Part shown: positions 20,202-30,690 of the stretch, piece by piece
Layout of the letters: each line of letters starts with the position of its first letter
Position numbering within the stretch: the first letter of the stretch is position 1
Assembly: GCA_009760855.2 (NCBI GenBank)
Contig: WPIO01000164.1
Coordinates: 242,001 to 306,000 of the forward strand
Length of the DNA stretch: 64,000 nucleotides
Direction: 5' to 3'
Origin: Cristatella mucedo
Taxonomy: Eukaryota > Bryozoa > Phylactolaemata > Cristatellidae
Translations under genes and position numbers: made by a program
Notes under the pieces: model-generated
What the model was told of the DNA's origin: nothing
The model's database searches: none
The model's input: the letters and a program-made list of their open reading frames with translations, nothing else

Positions 20202-21179
20202 GTATGTCCGTAAGTCAAGAATTATGAGATAGGCATGCAATGTATTCGATGGAGCACCTTCATTAGCGAACCGCCATATTTCTAAATTCGCACACTTTTT
20301 CCTAATAGTTATGCCAGCAGTATAGATAAGAAAAAGTAACTGATCAGCCTTCAAAATCTTTTAGTTTCTGGATTTTCACTTATATTTGCGATACTTGCAA
20401 AGGTTAGACCATCTTACAACGGCCGCGCGAAACCTAAACAGGGACACAGGGTCTGAGTATGTTTTGGTTCGTTCAGTGCAGGAAAATCCACCTCTGTAGA
20501 ATGCATGCTAACATTTTCTTTGGACAATGCTAATAATGAATATAATATAAATTCGTGTAGCTCACTCAGAGAATAGAATCTTTTTTTAGGTACTTCACTG
20601 ATACTTCCTTAAGGGCACGGCTTTCTTAAGCTCCTTTCAGTATACGTATAGGTACAACGATCATATAAGTATAACTATATGTATCTCTTTTGAACTCTCA
20701 TCACGAGCTATTTGTGCCTTTTAGCTAGGAAAGAGATCCTTTAGAAAATTCGGCTTGAATCCTTAAGCTTTACGTGATAGCAAATTACAAAAAATTATAT
20801 TTCTAGGATGAGTAATTATACAATTATTTATTAGGAACTTGGTTGCACGTTTTATTAATAGATTTTCTGGTGCTAAATTAGATCTGGTTATATGTGATCT
20901 TTTAAACTAATAAAGGTCCTAAATTTCACATTTTAGCCGTAATGAAATGAGATGAGCTCTGAGATATTATCGTTGTATTCTATCTTTTTTTGTGAGCTTG
21001 AGAGCCAGTAAATTTGCAACCCGATTTAATTTGTCTGCAATTATTGTAGACAACGAGTTATCATTCATTACAGGCTTGCTTACTTCGAAGTACTTACTTT
21101 TAACCTGTGAACACCACGGAGTAATCAAATACTTTGAGTGCTTCACTTACGTTTGATCCATATCGAGTATTAGGAGCTG
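20202..21179. other. AT-rich spacer or intron
   Basis: No repeat or ORF recognised. If the gene model is right, this is the first part of intron 2. Confidence 0.35.
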
Positions 21180-21836
21180 CTTTCCACGGTGGTTAATACA
21201 ACATTTTAACAGCTGCCTAGTTCTGTCTTGGCTAGATTATTGTTGTTTCATCTGGCTGGGCTACCAAAAAACGCCACTCGACCAGTGCTGCTAGCTATGA
21301 ACATGGCTGAACGGCTGGTTTGCAAAGCCCTGATGCTTGAAAATGAGCCTCCTTTGCTAAAAGAGGTAGGATGGCTGCCAGTTGATCAACGGATTCTGAG
21401 CGAAGTACTTACGCTCAGCCGCAAGGTCTACAACTGCTGGAGTTTCCATACGTTGCTTAACTGTGGCATTACCTTCAGCCTCCTCATGCCCTCAAGTTTT
21501 CTAAATGTGCTGCCCCATTTCGCCAATTGCTGACCGTTGGCAGCAGGGGCGTTTGCTTTGCAGGTCCTAGATTTTGGAACTCACTTCCACAATTCTTACC
21601 CAATAGCAAGTAATGTGCAGCTGCCGACTTCATCACGTAATTTCCAGACGTCGCGACCAGCTGCTTCCATGTTACTCACTACCTAACCGTTCCCATGATT
21701 CCGCTATGCTTTCATTTTCTTTTTGCTGCATGAGATAAAGTGTTTTGACTATGAAATGGTTATCGAAAGCCCCGCAGGCTTTGACTGAGCTACTCGAACT
21801 CTGCTAAGTAACACCCACTATAGTCTTCGTGGCTTT
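21180..21836 (+). mobile_element. LINE-B C-terminal copy, decayed
   Basis: Covers LVLSWLDYCCF-like sequence at 21215, an open stretch 21228-21533 (PLLKEVGWLPVDQRILSEVL), and the family 3' end AAGTAACACCCACTATAGTC to CTTTGTGG at 21836. The tail is missing; the next LINE-B starts at the following base. Confidence 0.8.
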
Positions 21837-22350
21837 GTGGAGCTAGGATGGTTGCCGGTTGAACAAAGGATACAGAGCAAAGTTCTTACGCTGACCCACA
21901 AGGCCCGCCACGGCTTGGCTCCTTCGTACCTAGCTGAACTGCTGCATCAGTTTCAGCCTGTTCACGCCCTCAGGTCCTGTGTGGACTATAAATTAGCTGT
22001 CCCATTCCTCCGCTTAAAGACAGTTGGCGACAGAAGCTTTAGCTCTGCAGGTCCTAGACTGTGGAACTCGCTTCCACAATTCTTACGCAACGGCAACTAC
22101 TCTCCAATTGCCGACTATGGCATATCTTTTTCAGCGGTCCTGAACTGCTACTTCTATGCTACTCACTACCTCAACTGCTCTCCTAACTCTGCTATGCTTC
22201 CCACTTTCTCTTTGTTGCGTGATACGAAGTCCGTTGGCTACCGGATGCGTACCGAAAGCCGCTTAGGCTGTGAGTGTGCTATACAAAACTCTCCTGCGTA
22301 ACACCCACATGGCCTTTATGACTTTGTGGAGTTACTGACGGAGATACATT
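21837..22350 (+). mobile_element. LINE-B C-terminal copy, well preserved
   Basis: Open frame 21837-22301 begins at ELGWLPVEQRIQSK, continues THKARHGLAPSYLAELLHQF, SAGPRLWNSLPQFL and ends CAIQNSPA plus stop. The 3' end has ACTTTGTGGAGTTAC and a duplicated GACGGAGATACA block (22337-22363). Very close to the copies at 14497 and 40373, so relatively recent. It would lie in intron 2 of the candidate gene. Confidence 0.85.
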
Positions 22351-22379
22351 ACTGACGGAGATACAAGTCAAAGATGCAT

Positions 22380-23200
22380 TCTAATTTTGTTGTAAAATGC
22401 AGGATTTCAAATTATATATACTCTCTTAGAAGCATGATTTGCGCTTAAAACTAAATTGTAGAGTAAAGAGCACTTTTTGTTTCATCTGTAGATCATGTAT
22501 TATTGTTAAGTATGTGGTTACAATTTTTGTTGAAGGAGACGAGGCTGAGACATCAGCAGGATACAGGAAGTATTCAAGTTTGAACAAAATACTTCCAAAA
22601 AGAGATCCAAGGTGTACCCCAAACTTCAGCGGCAAGTCTGAGGTTGAAATGCATTTTGTGAGTTTTTAACTGCGACTGGTCTCAAACAATTGAAGCTCAG
22701 TTCCTCCAACTCCAAATCTAGATATGAATCGCATAAGCAGGATTTAGCGAGGAACAACATCAAAGATGCAGCCAAAAGATCAAGATAGGGATTTCTAGAG
22801 ACTGTTAGTAAGCCTGCACACCATTGTTACGCTGTCGGCAGCGGTGATTCCGCTAAGCGATTACCTGCACACTAAACTGCATGCACGGACACCGAGGAGA
22901 TACGAGACTGCCGAGTCATCCGGCTGAAGCCATTGAAAGCACCTCAATCGCTAGAGAGCCAGGCGTTGCATAAGCAGTCCAAGTCTTCGTACTTCCTCAG
23001 CAGTTTAGATTAATATCAAGAGTCGAGAATAAGCAGAGACGGTGGTTAGCATGGGTATTCTGCCGTTGAAGCTAGTTCAGAAATGTCGGCTGGAATATAA
23101 TGAGGCCGGCATCTAAAGCTTACTGACAGAATCTTGAAGCCGATGTATGGCTTGCTAGCCAGCCTATGCTGATATGTGAACATTTTATAATGTGGTAGCA
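22380..23200. repeat. Old duplicate of 13230-14130
   Basis: Partner of 13230-14130. Similarity continues outside the possible exon at 22492-22611 (for example GTCTCAAACAATTGAAGCTC and AGTTCCTCC), so this is a segmental duplicate or an unknown repeat family rather than exon conservation alone. Confidence 0.5.
22492..22611 (+). CDS. Possible exon 3 of the same gene
   Basis: Acceptor CTTTTTGTTTCATCTGTAG, donor CCAAG then GTGTAC, 120 bp, open throughout. It starts with codon position 3, which matches the phase-2 end of 20054-20201 and completes an AGA codon. It encodes SCIIVKYVVTIFVEGDEAET and SAGYRKYSSLNKILPKRDP, and ends at phase 2. A compatible phase has a one-in-three chance of arising randomly, and the region is duplicated at 13.4 kb, so this is tentative. 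Confidence 0.28.
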
Positions 23201-23779
23201 ACGAAATATACCACATAAAAGCCTAACTGCAGAGTTTTACGGTTTTAACTTGATTTACATTAATTGCCTTGAATGGCATGGTTTGGAATACTTCCACGGG
23301 CAAGAACCTGGATTAAATCTGAATCTGATATTGTTGTATTCTCCTGCAATATGATGAGAAAGATATTGCCTAAATTATCAAGTCAAATGAACAGGACGAT
23401 GCGGTCTTTAATAGCTACAATGTCAGCAGGAAGACGAATGCTGCAAACCTAATATTCCTGATAATACATCCATCACTTCAAACGACAACAAAACGTGAGG
23501 AAGGTGGTGTTGCGCCCGATAGAGCTGTATCTCTCCGTTTGCTTTCACAATCGTTCACTCAATACACGAAAGCCTAACGTTCCCATAAAAGTAGTACCCT
23601 CTCAGTATTAGCAGCCGTAAGCAACGACGCCTCAACTGGCGGACAAGTATTCAGCTAAAGCTATGAGAAACAAGATGGTGTAAAGCTATTTTGCAGATGT
23701 CATGCCTGGTGCCGTTGCGATCGTTGGTTGAGATGAGATTCAGGCTTCGAAGAGGATGCAAACAGAAAAAAAAATTTAT
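23201..23779. other. No recognised feature
   Basis: Unassigned spacer before the LINE-B endonuclease fragment. Confidence 0.35.
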
Positions 23780-24234
23780 CCCCAAATAAGGTAGTCCAGT
23801 AGAAGCTGGATGCATTTCTGCTTACTAAAACTTGGACGACTTTTTATTCCAGTAGCTGTGTATCTGAAACCACCTTACCCGGGTTCTAATTCTCTCAGTC
23901 CATGCGTTCTAAAAAGGTTGGTGGCATGTTTAAATTGTTGTTCGTGAGTCGTGTGGCTATAACATGTTCATTTTGTGCGTGGGCCATCGTTAAAATCAGT
24001 TGCAATCAGGTCCTCATCAAAGACAATGCCAGTCTTTGATGTGATATACCGAATTCCTTCTGGCTGTCTAAACTTGTTTATAAAGAAGTTTTCGGAGTTC
24101 CTCTCTAAAATATATGTGTGTGGCAGGCCGTTACGGATTTTTGGAGACATCAATATTCACGTTGAAAACAATATCAACAGCCAAGTCCTCTTCATTTCTT
24201 GACTGTCCGGGGAATTATAGTTTGGTCCAATGCA
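23780..24234 (+). mobile_element. LINE-B endonuclease fragment
   Basis: Decayed APE-type endonuclease: KLDAFLLTKTWTTF-like at 23809, then AIRSSSKTMPVFDVIYRIPSGCLNLFIKKF at 23999-24090 in open sequence, then GDINIHVENNINSQVL. The GDINIHV box corresponds to the GDFN-type catalytic motif. It ends at about 24234, where the minus-strand LINE-B tail starts. Confidence 0.8.
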
Positions 24235-26440
24235 TTAAATCATGTAATGTAATGTATCTCCGCTGTAACTCCACAAAGTCATAAAGACCATGTGGGTGTA
24301 ACACAGCCTTTTAATCCACACACGCTTAGGTTGTCCAATGAACAGCAGTTTGGTTTTATTATCATCTAATTTCAGGAAGTTTTCCGACATCCAGGATCGA
24401 ATATCGGCAAGGCAAGCATTCAGTTTCTCAGTTGCCGAAGCAGATTCCGACAGTTTGAATGACAAATACAACTGAGTATCGTCAGCATAGAAGTGATATC
24501 CCATTCCATGTGCCTTAATCGTTTTCCCCAGAAGTTGTGTATAAATGGAGAACAGCAAGGGACCAAGTAAAGACCCTTGAGGGACTTCACAGGTGACTCT
24601 TGTTGTGTCTGAGACCTGACCCCACACGACACGGATCAAACGCGATCAGACAAGTATGATTTAAACCAGGCCAGCGCATCGTCTACCAGAACGATTGTTG
24701 TTCTCAATCGTTCAAGCAGAACTTCGTGATCAATGGTGTCGAAGGCAGCAGACAGATCTAGCAGACCTTCCCGTAGTCGTTCCCACGTAGAATGTCATTG
24801 TTAACACGGAGGAGAGCAGTTTTAGTAGAGTGCTGCCTCTTGAACCCTAACTGAAATTTCTCTGACGTTCCATTATTTTTAATTCGTTCAACCAGCTGCT
24901 TAGCAACAAAATTTTCAAGAATCATTGATAAGAACATAAAAAGGGAAACTAGTCGATAGTTTGCTAGGACCTCTGTGTCTAATCCAGGCTTTTTAAGAAT
25001 AGGTCTAACGATTGCCGATTTGAAGGACTTGGGGACGACCCCTTTTCCCAAAGAAGCATTAAAAATCTTGGTTATGACAGGGCTCAGTTGGACTGCTAGT
25101 GAATACCACAGAGATGAAGGTAGAGGGTCTTTAGGAGACGAGCTCTGTTTGCTAGACCTTATAAAGGCAGCCACAGCGCTTTCAGAAACGTCGGAGAACC
25201 TTTTGTAGAAGGTCACAGGTTGAGGAACGGCGATTGCCTTGGTCGGAGGGGGCTTAATGGAGGCACGAATGTGCACAATTTTTTCAGTAAAGAAGGCTGA
25301 AAACTTTTTGGCTGAGCCCTTAATATCCGGGGAGTCAGTCCTCACAGCATTTGCCAGTAAATGGTTTACTGTCTTATAAATCTGTTTAGTGTCCGACTGG
25401 CAGGAGTTCAGCTTTCTAGTAAAAAAAGAAGCCCTGGTTGTTGTAAGCTTTCGGATGTAAACTCGAAGGAAGTCTTTAAACTTGACTAGATCTGCCTCAA
25501 ACCCCGATTACTTGAAACGACGTTTTCGCCTGGGCTTAACCCAGCGCATCTTTAGGAGTTTTTTGTAAATTGAAAGGAATCTCCACGACTTTGAAAACGG
25601 ATAGAGCGAACGGGAGCATGCTTGTCCAGAGCACTCCTCAGTGTCATGTTCATCCCATCAGTGAGGGTATCGAGGCTGCCGGTCGAGTCTGAATGCAGAT
25701 CAAGAAGACCTGCATCCCAAACAGATTTCAAAGGCCTGTCCATGTCAATGCTTTGTAAGTTACGTCGTTTGGAAAATTCGACATTGCCCTGTACGTACGA
25801 GGGAGTGGGAACAGTAAACGAGACCGAAAAATGATCTGAAAGGGTCAGTGGGCACACCACAAAGTCCGTGGGTAAGACATCCTTAGTGATCACGACATCT
25901 AGAACGTGGCCACCGACGTGGTAGCTATGATTAACGTGTTGGGCCGAACCAAAATTCCCCGGATAGTCAAGAAATGAGAGGACGTGGCTGTTGATGGTGT
26001 TTTTAACGTGAATATTGATGCCTCCAAAAGAAAGCAACGGCCTGTCACACACAAATATTTTAGAGGGGAACTCTGAAAACTCCTCTATAAACAAGTTTAG
26101 ACAGCCAGAAGGAGGCCGGTACATCACAACGGTGAGAGGCATTGTCTTTGATGAAGACCTGATAGCAACCGATTCACACGATGACCCATGCGAGAAACTG
26201 CACATTTTATAGTCAAACTATTCGCGAACAACAATTGCAACCCCGCCATCAACCTTGTCAGAACGTGTGGACTGATAGGATGAGAACCCGGGTGGAGTGG
26301 TCTCGGAAATTCAGCTACTGGAACAAGGCGTCATCCAGGTTTCGGTAAGCAGAAATGCATCTAGCTTCTGTTGGACCATCTGATTGCGGATAAGTCGCCC
26401 TTTGGTTGTTAGAGAGCGGACATTTAGTAGGCGGAATTTA
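24235..26440 (-). mobile_element. LINE-B, longest copy, internally deleted
   Basis: On the minus strand from 26440: endonuclease N-terminus (NVRSLTTKGRLIRNQMVQQK, LLTETW), open endonuclease part 26205-25552 (YRPPSGCLNLFIEEF, LSDHFSVSF near the end), linker, RT 25345-24758 (PKSFKSAIVRPILKKPGL), motif [17 protein letters not shown], then [14 protein letters not shown] and Y-A-D-D-T. After [16 protein letters not shown] it jumps about 700 bp to the 3'UTR, so the C-terminal domain is missing. The tail is (ATTAC)n at 24235-24255. In the DFN-type endonuclease box the Asp is Gly (FGGINIHV). Frameshifts separate the open parts. Confidence 0.85.
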
Positions 26441-26451
26441 AGAGGCTGTCC

Positions 26452-26890
26452 AACAAGTGGTTTTCGGAATCCAACAGTCAACCAATACCCCGTACAAACC
26501 TCAAATTCTTTGGAGACCGTACATTTAGTTCATATGCTCCCAAAGCCTGGAACTCACTCCCAACATGCGTCAGAACATCCCCTGATCTGAGCACATTTAA
26601 AAACAATTTAAAAACACCTATTTAGGACAGCATTTAGTGGGTCCCTGTGATTCGTCCCTGATGTGCTTATGCGTGCTGACACTGTGCATGCTGACACTAA
26701 GCACATTTGCATGCTGACCCTGTGCATGTCACCTCTAACCATGTTATTCTTTTTGTTTGATTTTTTTTTGATTGTCAAGCATGATTTTACTCACCATTGA
26801 ATTGCATTTCCATTTGCAGCAAATGTAAAGCGCCTAGAAAGAGGTTGAGTTCTCTAAGGGCGCTTTATCAAGTTCATTATTATTGTTAAT
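26452..26890 (+). mobile_element. LINE-A 3' part
   Basis: Starts at TTTTCGGAATCCAACAGTC (TRFSESNS segment), passes SYAPKAWNSLPTCVRTSPD and carries a complete 3'UTR and short ATTATTATTG tail near 26875-26890. It sits directly at the 5' end of the minus LINE-B. Confidence 0.85.
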
Positions 26891-27295
26891 AACATTTCAA
26901 AAATTGCTTATCATTGCTTGAATTATTTCGCGAAAAGTTAAATAAAGCTACTTTAATACGAATGGCTGTCGCTAAAATCAAGATCCACTCTTTTAAGAGT
27001 GAAGCAATCAAGCCAGTTGTCCCAAAAATGACATCGTGTCTCAAGTACTCGTATTCTGTTAGGTATGGAAGGCACCCTGAGGATTTTATCTGCCGCAACC
27101 GGTGCAGAACAAACTCAACAGCTCGGAAGGTTTATCATCCGTGCAATAGGTGTCCTCTATTTCAGTATGAGCTTCAAAATGGCTTCGAATTAAGTGCGAT
27201 GCAATCGAGGCTCATAGTCAAGATCTTCAGTTGGGCAATCAGAGGTTGCTCAGCGTGCTAGCACAGCTTTCAAGCTAGCGTAAATTCTTGCCCAT

Positions 27296-27499
27296 TCAGC
27301 TTGATGTCATGCTAGCCAATCTCTCTATCGTATCCGCTCGCTGTACTTCATACTTAATTGCAATATTTTGTCGATTGAGCGTTTGCCAGGTATCAAAGGA
27401 AGCCTGGATCTGGCTTCTTAGGAAATTTGATAACTGCAACGCCCTGCGATCATTGACGTCAAATAAAGTACAGTTCATTGCACCGAGCCAGCTAGGCAC
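27296..27499 (-). CDS. Unidentified short ORF, helix-rich
   Basis: 67 codons on the minus strand, containing NDRRALQLSNFLRSQIQASF and NIAIKYEVQRADTIERLASM. The composition is plausible for an alpha-helical protein, and it lies in the same orientation downstream of the ORF at 27617-28072. No family, promoter or convincing splice sites seen. It may be a fragment of a decayed gene or an unknown transposon. Confidence 0.15.
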   Translation of the reverse strand: MPSWLGAMNCTLFDVNDRRALQLSNFLRSQIQASFDTWQTLNRQNIAIKYEVQRADTIERLASMTSS

Positions 27500-27616
27500 A
27501 TCTCGCCCATATGAAATTTAAATGCTCAACCATTCTGGTTCTCGGTCACGTTATTAGCCCAAAGTCTGAAAAATCTTGTCGTCTGAGGTCTATGCTTTTT
27601 TCTATAGAATTCTGAC

Positions 27617-28072
27617 CTAAGCATGGTACTTGTTACCTTTCTCAAAAAATACAAGTTCACTGGATAAATAAGTGACATATCTCCCTTGATCACCGATTCC
27701 ATAGTCACGAGTGGCAGCGTGCAAGACATGTTTAGATAGCACATCATAGGATGACATGCTAACGACTCTATGATTAGATAGTGTTAAGATTGGTATCATC
27801 CTGTGTAATCTTACGAGGGTAATATTGAACAGCGAGAGGAAAATAATTGGATACAAGGGCTCTCTGCGATCGCTTAAGCCTGGCGGATATATTGGGTAGG
27901 TAGGCATTGATCTAAATAGCTTGAAGCTGGGAAACTGAATGCAGGCTTCCACAGACATCAGACTGATGAAGGCATCCTTGGACCTAAAGTTAGCAACATA
28001 ATCGAGAAGTCGATACGCTTCCTTGACCGGTAGACGTTTATGGACGGCAAGTCTGTCCCAGTCTGTTCTCAA
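27617..28072 (-). CDS. Unidentified 151-codon ORF
   Basis: The longest open frame in this window that is not LINE-derived. Minus strand, with VKEAYRLLDYVANFRSKDAF, FPSFKLFRSMPTYPIYPP and YGIGDQGRYVTYLSSELVFF. Upstream in a different frame, near 28120-28260, lies another protein-like stretch (SNFVKIWVAIEKAYDSQVD). This suggests either exons or a frameshifted old coding unit. I recognise no family. Confidence 0.2.
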   Translation of the reverse strand: MRTDWDRLAVHKRLPVKEAYRLLDYVANFRSKDAFISLMSVEACIQFPSFKLFRSMPTYPIYPPGLSDRREPLYPIIFLSLFNITLVRLHRMIPILTLSNHRVVSMSSYDVLSKHVLHAATRDYGIGDQGRYVTYLSSELVFFEKGNKYHA

Positions 28073-28352
28073 GTGGCCATGCTACCGACAGAAAAGCTTA
28101 TACAAAGCTTTACGTCGGTGTTGAAACACTAAAGGCACTGGCAAGAGTTTCGCTGATAGTTTCTTTAAATTCTAGACTGCAAGTAAAGCTTTGAGGATCA
28201 ACTTGGCTATCATATGCCTTTTCGATGGCTACCCATATTTTGACAAAGTTACTGTCCTTAAACTAGGCCTGAACTAGGGTTGAGCTGACAGCAAAACTGC
28301 AGGCTTCACATTGGATGCATTGTATTAAGCAAGCAATTTTTGGGAGCCTTTG

Positions 28353-28930
28353 ATAATAATAATAATAATAATGCACTTTATAAAGCGCCCTCGGATAACT
28401 TAATCTTTTTCTAGGCGCTTTACATTTGCTACAAAGTGAAATGCAATTGAATGCTGAGTAATATCTTGGTTGATAAACAACATGAATAACATGGTTAGGG
28501 ATGACATGCACAGGGTCAGCATGCAAATGTGGTTAGTGGCAGCATACACAGTGTCAGCACGCATAAGCACATGAAGGACGAATCATAGAGATCCACTCAA
28601 TGCTGTCTTAAATAGGTGTCTTTTAAGGTCTTGTTAAATGCGGTCAAATCTGGGGATGTTGTGACGCAAGTCGGGAGTGAGCTCCAGGCTTTAGGAGCAT
28701 ACGAACTAAATGCTTGGTCTATATAGGATTTGAGGTTTGTATGAGGCAATGGTAAATTATTGGATTCCGAAAAGCAGGTGGGACGATGCTTGGCGTGGTA
28801 GGGGAGTAGATCTGAGAGATTGGCTGGAGTCAAAGAATGAAGTGACCTAAAAGTGAGCGACCAAATTTTGAAGTCGATCCGTTACATGACTGGTAGCCAG
28901 TGCAGGTCGGCGAGTAGTTGTGTGATGTGG
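28353..28930 (-). mobile_element. LINE-A 3' part, minus
   Basis: (ATT)n tail at 28353-28373, full 3'UTR to about 28600, then the C-terminal domain (SYAPKAWSSLPTCVTTSPD at 28650-28720, HWLPV-equivalent near 28895). Truncated at about 28930. Confidence 0.85.
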
Positions 28931-29260
28931 ATGACCTTTCTATTCTAAACTTCTTTTGCAGCTCACACGGAAACCCAAAACAGAATGCATCGTCTAAACC
29001 TGTTGTCAATGCAAAGTAACAGAGCATAGCCAAAATTAAGGATTTATACCTTCATTTTAGACCCTATGGGCCAGCTGAATTATCCCTGTGTTAAGAGTCG
29101 TATCTCGATTACCAGTTGCAACAGAAATAGGTTAAACTAGAGAGGGTCCATTGAATAATCAGGGATATGTAATGAAAGTACTTGGTATTCTATCCCAGTC
29201 TGTATGAATGAAGGAAGCTTTTGGCTCTGAAACATGTGAAAATAGTCAAACTTAAGCAAG
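28931..29260. other. No recognised feature
   Basis: Unassigned spacer. Confidence 0.35.
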
Positions 29261-29261
29261 A

Positions 29262-29742
<481 letters not shown>

Positions 29743-29885
29743 CGAGCCAAAGAATGAAAGAACCTGAAAGTGAGTGACCGAACGTTGTAGTCGAGCGTTG
29801 CTCGACTGGGACCCGTGCAGGTCAGCTGCAATTAGCATGATATGGCGACGCCGACGCTCACGACAGACACATTTAAGCAGTCGCG
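29743..29885 (-). mobile_element. LINE-A C-terminal fragment, inverted
   Basis: CCAAAGAATGAAAGAACCTG AAAGTGAGTGACCG to CGACGCTCACGACAGACAC is the reverse of the [23 protein letters not shown] region. It abuts the plus-strand fragment ending at 29742, so an internal part of the element seems inverted. Confidence 0.65.
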
Positions 29886-30570
29886 TCCCTGGTATTTCTG
29901 AGTGAGAACTTGGCAATTCATATTTTGACGGATCATGAGCCATCACATTGTCCTCAGTAACTCAGAGGTAACTTGTACTGCTACTTGTATTAGTTATATA
30001 GACTAATAAATCAGTCACTCGTTTCTCCAGCTGCAGAGTCATGACGCTTCTTAGTTCAAATTACCTAAAAAAATTATATTATCTCATCTTAGACACATTT
30101 AGTTAGCGGTTGAGATGTTCAGCTGTCCAATGAGTTAGATAGTCCCAAACCTCAGCGTGAAATTTAGCGTGGCAGGATGCTGTGATTGCAGTGTTTCTAA
30201 AGAAGGTTCTCAACTCCATACAGTTATCGAAAATGACACCTAGCTCTATTTAAGTATTGTGGAGCTCACGGGACAGATTTTCCTTAATAGAAGTACTAAC
30301 TCTCCTATGCTGTCCATACGATTAGAAGTTACAATGAGTACAAGCTTGGTTTCACATTCTTTTTCTAAAGAAAAATTAGGCGAAATTAGGAATTGAATAC
30401 CTGCTAAACGGCCATTTACTATATCGGCCACTGCAACCGATCATGACGATTCAACTAACAAGTGCAGCCCACCATGTTCAGCATAAAAACAAGGAGATAT
30501 TTGAAATAGACGAACAATTTGCGATTAGTCATTCCGGTATATCACTCGACAAGCTTTAAACCGTACATAT
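29886..30570. other. No recognised feature
   Basis: Unassigned spacer. Confidence 0.35.
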
Positions 30571-30572
30571 TA

Positions 30573-30690
30573 TGTAACGTAATGTATGTCCGTCTGTAAT
30601 TACACAAAGCTCTAAAGAGTATGCGAGGGTTATGCAGGAAAGTTTCGTATAGGGCACTCACAGCCTCAGCGGCTGTGACAAATTCGCTCG
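30573..30690 (-). mobile_element. LINE-B 3' end, minus
   Basis: TATGTAACGTAATGTATGTC CGTCTGTAATTACACAAAGC is the LINE-B tail and 3'UTR reversed, and GGGCACTCACAGCCTCAGCG is the end of the ORF region. Truncated at about 30690. Confidence 0.75.

Larger units (their letters stand above)
26891..28350. other. Unidentified region with short ORFs
   Basis: No LINE, SINE or tandem repeat recognised over about 1.4 kb, which is unusual here. Open stretches exist on both strands; the two most protein-like are listed separately. Confidence 0.3.
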
